NCBI RefSeq assembly: GCF_030269325.1
Contig: NZ_BSTD01000006.1
Coordinates: 186,001-250,000, forward strand
From: Amycolatopsis sp. NBRC 101858
Lineage (GTDB): Bacteria; Actinomycetota; Actinomycetes; Mycobacteriales; Pseudonocardiaceae
DNA length: 64,000 nt
Direction: 5' to 3'
Numbering within the stretch: the first letter of the stretch is position 1; each line of letters begins with the position of its first letter. The notes under the pieces were generated by a model. It was not told where the DNA came from, did not search any database, and saw nothing but the letters and a program-made list of their open reading frames with translations. A program made the translations under genes and the position numbers. Below are positions 58,327 through 64,000 of the stretch, piece after piece.

Positions 58327-59787
58327 ATGGCCACGACTCGGCGTGGACGACAGACCTCCCTCGGCGACGGCGGGGCCGGTCCGTGGCCGCGGGTCGAACG
58401 AGGTCAGCTTGCGGCCTGGCTGCTCAAGATGTGGCGTCTCTACGGCGAAGAAGACATCCTGACCATCCGGCAATTGGCGGCCGCGGTGCGGACTCCACCC
58501 GTCGACAACGCCACGGTTTCCCGCTGGGAGAACTCCCGGGCCACAGTCCCGACGGCGGCCCTGCGCCAGTACGAGCGGCTCTTCGACCTGCAGCCGGGCG
58601 AGCTGGTAGCCGTGGTGACCGCGCTCGGCCGGGAGCGGCCGACCGGACGCCGGACGGCCCGCCCCTGCGATGAACTGCTTGACAAATGCCTCGACCGGGA
58701 TCCCGTCTCCGCGGCGGAATGGGCGGACCTGACGGTTTCCCTGACCCAGCCGCGGCGCAAGCTCCCCCGGCCGACCTGGGACTTCCTTGTCCACCGCCTG
58801 CTCACCGAGATGTGTCTTTCCGTGGGCTGGCGATATCTGCTCCGGCTTTCCGCGCTGCAACGAGTGCACCGGCACCCGGTAGGCGGCGCCGCGCTCGTCG
58901 CGGCGACCGAAGAATTCGTCACCGAGCCGGCCTGCCAGCTGATCATCGACCCGATCGCCCTGCTCGCGGCGAATCCGACGGCCTCACGCCGGCTCTTTCG
59001 GCTGCTGTCCAAACCGCGCAACGAGGCCGAGCAGCTCGGCGCGCTCTTCGCGTGGGCGGCCCGACCGCCTGGTGCACCCGACCTGGTTCGCCGGCTCGAA
59101 GCCATCTCTCGCGAGCTGCACGCCGGCGCGTCGACGTCACCGCCGGTCCGGGACGCGGCCTCGGACGTCCTTGCGGCCTTGTTCCGGCACCGTCCCGGCG
59201 CCCGAACAGCGCCGTTGGGGAAAGCGGGAGAAGCGGTCTTCGACGAGGTGCACGGCGCCTTGCTCAAAGTTCAGACCCGGCGCCACGAACCGGACCTGCT
59301 CGGCGGACGGATTCTCCGGCAGGCGCTGGCGAGCACCGACAGCGATCTGCGCATCCTCACGGTCAACGTCCTGCACGCCTCGCCGTTTCGCGGGGTCCTC
59401 GCCGACACCGTCGCGTCGATGCTGAGCAGCGGGCGCACGAGGACCGGCTCGGCGATGCACAACGTGCTCGTGGACCTGCTGGGCAGTCTCGGCGACGCCC
59501 GGCACCGCCCGGTGGTCGAGAACCTGATGTGGCAGGGCGCGGCGCGGGACGCGGCGGCCGTAGCGCTGGCCCACCTCCCCGGGCGGACGGACCTGCGGCT
59601 CTGGCACCACGTGCTCACCGCGCAACCGACCGGCGGGAGCACCCAACGAGCCGCGCTTTACGCGGTGGGGATGAAGGGCGACCGCGACGGGCTGCGGCTC
59701 CTGCGGGCCCACGCCCCCGTCGTCCGGGCCCGTGCGAACTGGTGGCTGCGGCTTCCGGCCGAGGCGTCCGCGGGCGCGGCCCTCTGA
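58327..59787 (+). CDS. HTH regulator with large alpha-helical C-terminal part
   Basis: A 486-residue protein. The N-terminal 75 residues carry an XRE-like HTH (LTIRQLAAAVRTPPVDNATV then SRWENSRATVPTAALRQYER). The rest is about 400 residues of Leu/Ala/Arg-rich helices, possibly HEAT-like repeats, with pairs such as DAASDVLAALFRHRPGA and DLRILTVNVLHASPFRGVLA, ending in a repetitive helical tail. I know of such XRE-plus-helical proteins in streptomycetes as regulators next to small genes, but not their function. ATG 58327 was chosen; the frame is open to 58195. Divergent from the small AT-rich gene. Confidence 0.7.
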   Translation: MATTRRGRQTSLGDGGAGPWPRVERGQLAAWLLKMWRLYGEEDILTIRQLAAAVRTPPVDNATVSRWENSRATVPTAALRQYERLFDLQPGELVAVVTALGRERPTGRRTARPCDELLDKCLDRDPVSAAEWADLTVSLTQPRRKLPRPTWDFLVHRLLTEMCLSVGWRYLLRLSALQRVHRHPVGGAALVAATEEFVTEPACQLIIDPIALLAANPTASRRLFRLLSKPRNEAEQLGALFAWAARPPGAPDLVRRLEAISRELHAGASTSPPVRDAASDVLAALFRHRPGARTAPLGKAGEAVFDEVHGALLKVQTRRHEPDLLGGRILRQALASTDSDLRILTVNVLHASPFRGVLADTVASMLSSGRTRTGSAMHNVLVDLLGSLGDARHRPVVENLMWQGAARDAAAVALAHLPGRTDLRLWHHVLTAQPTGGSTQRAALYAVGMKGDRDGLRLLRAHAPVVRARANWWLRLPAEASAGAAL

Positions 59788-59882
59788 CGACCGGACCGGC
59801 TGATCCCGACTTCCGCGGGTTACGCGGGTAGCTAGATCAACGGGAGACTCGGCCGCGTCACCCACGCCGTGGAGGGAAACCC

Positions 59883-61208
59883 GTGCGCCTCACCGCCCTG
59901 CTCCCCCTGCTCGCCGCCGTTCCGCTCTTCGCGCTCCCCGCTCCCGCCTCTGCCGCGGCCGGCTGCTTCGATCCGGCCGTGCCGCTGACCGTCGAGGAAC
60001 AGCGTCTCACCGCTTCGCTTCCGGCCGGTGGTCCCGCCGTCGGGCCTGAACTCGTGCGGCTGGCCGGGTTCGATCCGCTCGTCGCCGACGTCAAGCACGA
60101 TCTCTGCGCCGCGCGCACTCCGCGCCGGGCCGAGCGGGTCGTCACCCAAGCCGGCGAGCGGTTGTGGCGGACGGCCGTCGATCGCGCGCAGGGGCGCCGG
60201 CCGGATCTCGGGACGCTCGACCGGTTCGACGACCGGCCGCTGTACTGGGCGCGGCTGCAGCTCAGCAGCGCGATCCGCCAGTGGGCGCCGGCTTCGCAGC
60301 GGGCGTCGCTGCTGACGGCGTTCGACCGCGGCTCGCGCGGCCTCGACGACGTCCGGTTCCCGCTCGGGAAGACGCGGCGGGTCATGGTGAGCGGCTTCGA
60401 CCCGTTCCAGCTCGACGGCGCGGGGATCACCATCTCGAACCCGGCGGGCGCGTCGGCACTGCAGCTGGACGGGCGCATCCTCGACACGCCGGCCGGCCCG
60501 GCCGTGGTGCAGGCGGTGAGCTTCCCGGTCGTGTGGGGGTACTTCGACGAGGGCATCGTGGAGGCGGCGTACGGCACGGCGTTGCGCGATCGCGCGCGGC
60601 GGCCGGACGTGGTGCTGACGATCAGCCAGGGCCGCCCGGGCCGCTTCGACGTCGAACGCTGGGCCGGCGCTTGGCGAGGTGGCTTCCCGGACAACAACAA
60701 CGCGTCGGTGACGGGCGGGGTCCCGCCGGCCGCGGGCTGGCCACAGCCGGACGTCCAGTTCATCGAGACGACGCTGCCATACGCGCGGATGCTCGGGGTG
60801 ACCGGCGCTTATCCGGTCAACTTCAACCAGTCGTTCTGCGTGTGGCCGTCCCAGCCAGGCGTGGGAACGCCGGTGTGCCGCTCGGATGCCCCGGCACCGG
60901 GCGAGTTCGCGGCTTCGGGCGGCGGCGGGGATTATCTGTCGAACGAGTCGATGTTCCGCGCGAACCGCGTCCGGCTTGGGTTGGGCTTGACGTCGGTAGC
61001 GGGTGGTCACCTGCACACGCCGGTGCTGGGCCAGCCAACGGGCTTGACGGACCCGGCTTTCGAGGCCCGTCGCCAGGCGATCGCGTCCGAGGTGACCGCG
61101 CTGGCTTCCGCCGCAGCCGGCGGTCCCGCGCCGACGATCTCCTTGCCGCAGAAGGAATCCCCGCGGGCGGCGATGGATTCCTTGCCGGGCACGGTATTGG
61201 GCCGCTGA
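59883..61208 (+). CDS. Secreted pyroglutamyl-peptidase-like protein lacking the expected Cys
   Basis: A 441-residue secreted protein with a signal peptide (RLTALLPLLAAVPLFALPAP, cut near ASA). Residues about 165-385 match the pyroglutamyl peptidase I (C15) fold: VMVSGFDPFQLDG near 167, NPAGASALQLDG, LTISQGRPGRFDVERWA near 243, GGDYLSNESMFRANRV near 350 and SVAGGHLHTPVLG near 372. In peptidases the segment before N is a catalytic Cys (YVCN); here it is Ser353, while His378 is kept. About 150 residues precede the domain. GGAGGG precedes GTG 59883. Activity is uncertain; a serine nucleophile or loss of activity are both possible. Confidence 0.8.
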   Translation: MRLTALLPLLAAVPLFALPAPASAAAGCFDPAVPLTVEEQRLTASLPAGGPAVGPELVRLAGFDPLVADVKHDLCAARTPRRAERVVTQAGERLWRTAVDRAQGRRPDLGTLDRFDDRPLYWARLQLSSAIRQWAPASQRASLLTAFDRGSRGLDDVRFPLGKTRRVMVSGFDPFQLDGAGITISNPAGASALQLDGRILDTPAGPAVVQAVSFPVVWGYFDEGIVEAAYGTALRDRARRPDVVLTISQGRPGRFDVERWAGAWRGGFPDNNNASVTGGVPPAAGWPQPDVQFIETTLPYARMLGVTGAYPVNFNQSFCVWPSQPGVGTPVCRSDAPAPGEFAASGGGGDYLSNESMFRANRVRLGLGLTSVAGGHLHTPVLGQPTGLTDPAFEARRQAIASEVTALASAAAGGPAPTISLPQKESPRAAMDSLPGTVLGR

Positions 61209-61211
61209 TCC

Positions 61212-61248
61212 AGCCGCGTACGCCCCGGATTCCGGGGCGTACGCGGCT
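61212..61248. terminator. Bidirectional hairpin terminator
   Basis: An 18-bp near-perfect inverted repeat (AGCCGCGTACGCCCCGGA at 61212-61229, complement at 61231-61248) between convergent genes. It overlaps the priA stop codon by two bases. Confidence 0.85.
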
Positions 61249-63343
61249 AAATGAGGTCCAGCGGGTCCAGCTGAATGCGGATCGGTTCCGTCGCCTTCTT
61301 CGCATCCCGCCGGGCCGCCGCCGCGTGGATGGCCGACGACAACGCCTTGCCCTCCGCTCGGGACACCCGGACCAAAGCCCGCTCGCGGGCAGCGTTTCCC
61401 TCTTCGTCGATCTCGCCCAACGGCACCGGCCCCAGCACCTCACCCGACGGAGGCAACGGCAAGTCCGCGAGGAACCCCGCCACCGCGTCCGGGCTTCCCT
61501 CCACACTCGCCATCCGCATCGCCGGTGGGAAGCCCAGCTCGCGCCTCTCCGCCAGCTCCTGCCCCGCGTGCCACGCCGGGTCCCAGCGGACCAGGGCCTG
61601 GACCACCGCCATGCCCGCCTCCGCCCCGACGATGACCCGCCCGCCCGATGTCGAAGGGCGCACCAGTGCCGCCGCCGCCATCCAGCGGCGCAGGGTCTCC
61701 TCGCCCGCCCTCAGGTCCTGGCGGCCCAGCAACGCCCAGCCGTCCAGCAGCAGGGCCGCGCCGTAGCCGCCCTCGGCCACCGGCTCCGCTCCCGGCGTGC
61801 ACACCACCAGCGCCGGCTTGCCCGGGACCGAGGCCAGGACCTCCGCCGCCCCCGACGTGCGGACCGGGATGCCCGGGAACGCGCGGCCCAGCTCCTCCGC
61901 CGTCCGCTTCGCGCCGACGATCACCGCGCGCAGGCGGACCGAGCCGCACGCCGTGCAGCGGAACGCCGTCTCCGGGACGCCGCACCAGCGGCACGCCGGA
62001 GGCTTCGGCTGCCCATCCACCGACCCACCCGGCAACGCCAGCGGGCCCGCGCACCGGCGGCAGTGGGCAGGCGTCCGGCAGTTTCCGCAGGCCAGGCCCG
62101 GTACGTACCCGCGCCGGGGCACCTGCACCAGCGTCGGGTGCCCCGCCGCGAACGCCTGCCGCGCGGCTTCGAACGCCACCGCCGGCAGCCGGGCGACGCG
62201 GGCGGCCTCGTCGCGGGCGACGTCGAAGTCCTCGCCGACCGGCGTGACGCGCGGAGCCGCGGACCGCAGCACCGTGCGGTCGGCCAGGACCGGCGCCGCC
62301 CAGCCCGACTCGACCAGCAGCTGGGCCTCGGCCGTCCGGGCGAACCCGCCGACCAGCAGCGACGCCTTCGCCGCGTGCGCGCGGTCCATCAGCACGTCCC
62401 GGACGTGCGGGTACGGCGCGTGCTGGTCGAGGTGCAGGTCGTCGCCGTCGTCCCAGACGACGAACAGCCCGGGGTCGTGGACCGGCGCGAACATCGCCGC
62501 GCGCGTGCCGACCACCACCCGCACCCCGCCGCGCAGCACCGCCAGCCAGCGCCGGTACCGCTCGGCCGGCCCGAGGCCGGCGATCAGCGCCACCACGGCG
62601 TCCTCGCCCACCAGCTCGGCGCACGCCTCGTGCACCCGGTTCAGGTCGCGGTGGTCCGGCACCACCAGCACCGCGCCCCGCCCCGCGGCCGCCACGGCAC
62701 CGGCGGCCTCGGCCAGCCGGCGTGGCCAGTCCTCGCCCGGCAGGGCCTGCCAGACGGCGTTCGCGGGCTTCCCCTCCCCCAGCGCCTCCAGGAACGCCGG
62801 GCCACGCTGGTAGCGCGCCCACGCCGTCGTGTCCGGCGGGGAAGGGACCGCCGCGGGCGGCAGGGGCGGCTCGCCTTCGACCTTCGCGTGGCGGGGCGGG
62901 ATCGCCAGGCGCAGGACGTCCGACAGCGTGCCGCCGTAGCGGTCGGCGACGGCCCGGCACAGCGCGTGCAACGACGGCGGCAGCACCGGCTCGGCCGACG
63001 TCACGCGGTCGAGGAACGCCAGCTTGCTGCCGTAGTCACTGGTCTCGCCGCGTTCGATGAGGTAGCCGTCGACGAGCTGCCCGGCGAACCGGACGCGGAC
63101 GCGGCACCCCGGCACGGCCGTCTCGTGCAGCTTCTCCGGCACGAGGTAGTCGAAGGTGCGGTCCAGGTGCGCCAGCGGGATGTCGACGACGATCCGCGCG
63201 ACCGGCCGCTCGGGCGCGGGCGACTGGGCCCCCTTGGCCTTCGCCCCCGGCTTCGCCGGCTTCCGGGCACGCGAGGGCGCCGCCTTCGGCGAAGGCGGCT
63301 TCTCCGGGAGATCCCAGAGAGCGGCGGGCTCGGAGCTACTCAC
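61247..63343 (-). CDS. priA: PriA-like primosomal protein N', degenerate helicase
   Basis: A 698-residue PriA homologue. The DNA-binding N-terminal part (ARIVVDIPLAHLDRTFDYLV, GCRVRVRFAGQLVDGYLIE) and the zinc-binding cysteines (CGNCRTPAHCRRCAG and CRWCGVPETAFRCTACGS) are present. The ATPase motifs are not: no GSGKT-like Walker A is seen (GEGKPANAVW stands there) and DEEH is replaced by WDDGDD. This agrees with actinobacterial PriA proteins, thought to lack helicase activity. GTG 63343 was preferred over the longer frame to 63394 because it begins seven bases after a -10 box. Role in replication restart is inferred from family. Confidence 0.9.
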   Translation of the reverse strand: MSSSEPAALWDLPEKPPSPKAAPSRARKPAKPGAKAKGAQSPAPERPVARIVVDIPLAHLDRTFDYLVPEKLHETAVPGCRVRVRFAGQLVDGYLIERGETSDYGSKLAFLDRVTSAEPVLPPSLHALCRAVADRYGGTLSDVLRLAIPPRHAKVEGEPPLPPAAVPSPPDTTAWARYQRGPAFLEALGEGKPANAVWQALPGEDWPRRLAEAAGAVAAAGRGAVLVVPDHRDLNRVHEACAELVGEDAVVALIAGLGPAERYRRWLAVLRGGVRVVVGTRAAMFAPVHDPGLFVVWDDGDDLHLDQHAPYPHVRDVLMDRAHAAKASLLVGGFARTAEAQLLVESGWAAPVLADRTVLRSAAPRVTPVGEDFDVARDEAARVARLPAVAFEAARQAFAAGHPTLVQVPRRGYVPGLACGNCRTPAHCRRCAGPLALPGGSVDGQPKPPACRWCGVPETAFRCTACGSVRLRAVIVGAKRTAEELGRAFPGIPVRTSGAAEVLASVPGKPALVVCTPGAEPVAEGGYGAALLLDGWALLGRQDLRAGEETLRRWMAAAALVRPSTSGGRVIVGAEAGMAVVQALVRWDPAWHAGQELAERRELGFPPAMRMASVEGSPDAVAGFLADLPLPPSGEVLGPVPLGEIDEEGNAARERALVRVSRAEGKALSSAIHAAAARRDAKKATEPIRIQLDPLDLI

Positions 63344-63350
63344 GCCACGA

Positions 63351-63373
63351 TCTCTACCAGACCCCTCCGACAG
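63351..63373 (-). promoter_or_regulatory. Weak RecA-NDp/PafBC-like promoter of priA
   Basis: On the minus strand CTGTCGGAG (63373-63365; T to A at one place in TGTCGGTG), eight bases, TAGAGA (TAnnnT expected; last base differs). GTG 63343 lies seven bases later, as in xth. Two mismatches make this tentative. Confidence 0.4.
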
Positions 63374-63431
63374 CCCGGACGCCAGGAAGGCCACCGCGAG
63401 GAGCCGTTCACCGGATCAGGGACCGGACGCG

Positions 63432-63468
63432 CCGGAGGGCCGCCCCCGGCGCGGGGACGGCCCTCCGG
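63432..63468 (-). terminator. Hairpin terminator of metK
   Basis: CCGGAGGGCCG (63432-63442) pairs with CGGCCCTCCGG (63458-63468), 12 bases after the metK stop on the minus strand. No T-tract. Confidence 0.7.
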
Positions 63469-63480
63469 TGTTCGCGTGCG

Positions 63481-64000
<520 letters not shown>

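Overview
The window is high-GC actinobacterial chromosome. The best guess is Pseudonocardiaceae, close to Amycolatopsis, inferred from protein character and gene order only. Supporting signs are the GTG starts, dense 4-base start/stop overlaps, rbpA, whiA, gpgS, F420-type oxidoreductases, likely leaderless promoters and actinobacterial DNA-damage promoters. The core genes follow an order known from mycobacteria: metK, priA, fmt, rsmB, rpe, ribC-ribBA-ribH-PH protein-lipoprotein, uvrC-rapZ-yvcK-whiA, gap-pgk-tpiA-secG, and tkt-tal-(pgi)-zwf-opcA-pgl. I see no rRNA, tRNA, CRISPR array, insertion sequence, phage gene or integrase.

Layout. 1-6.6 kb: plus-strand pentose phosphate operon (tkt 3' end, tal, pgi, zwf, opcA, pgl) closed by a strong terminator. 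6.6-10.6 kb: a TetR/FAD-monooxygenase divergent pair, an orphan histidine kinase, then non-coding DNA with a 22-bp inverted repeat, a RecA-NDp/PafBC-type promoter and about 17 copies of a 21-bp tandem repeat. 10.6-14.4 kb: rbpA, secG and the glycolytic gap-pgk-tpiA operon on the minus strand. 14.4-17.8 kb: a winged-helix protein, a LysE exporter, an ArsR regulator and a luciferase-like oxidoreductase. 17.8-24.6 kb: a three-gene SMC-like complex resembling MksFEB or Wadjet JetABC, with no jetD/mksG nuclease gene beside it.

24.6-34.1 kb is mixed accessory DNA: a PPOX oxidoreductase, a divergent HemF-like protein, a secreted four-part sugar dehydrogenase fusion, a decayed gene, TetR with a sterol-desaturase-like enzyme, gpgS and a two-gene unit of unknown function. 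34.1-45.0 kb returns to core genes: whiA/yvcK/rapZ/uvrC, a secreted trypsin-like protease, xth, a SecD-domain lipoprotein, and the riboflavin operon with rpe. The rib operon has no ribD. 45.1-50.9 kb interrupts the core order between rpe and rsmB with a NarL-type two-component pair, an alkaline phosphatase behind a possible PHO box, and a tandem pair of serine hydrolases. A second orphan PafBC-type module follows. 51-64 kb: flavoprotein, rsmB, fmt, a GNAT protein, gamma-glutamyltransferase, GH25 lysozyme, a small lower-GC gene divergent from an HTH/alpha-helical regulator, a secreted pyroglutamyl-peptidase-like protein lacking the expected Cys, a degenerate PriA, and the 3' part of metK.

How the parts join: the carbohydrate genes give glycolysis plus the oxidative and non-oxidative pentose phosphate pathway (NADPH, ribulose-5-phosphate), and rpe and the rib operon draw on the same pools. 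Two DNA repair genes (uvrC, xth) have good RecA-NDp/PafBC-type promoters placed for leaderless transcription. priA has a weaker one.
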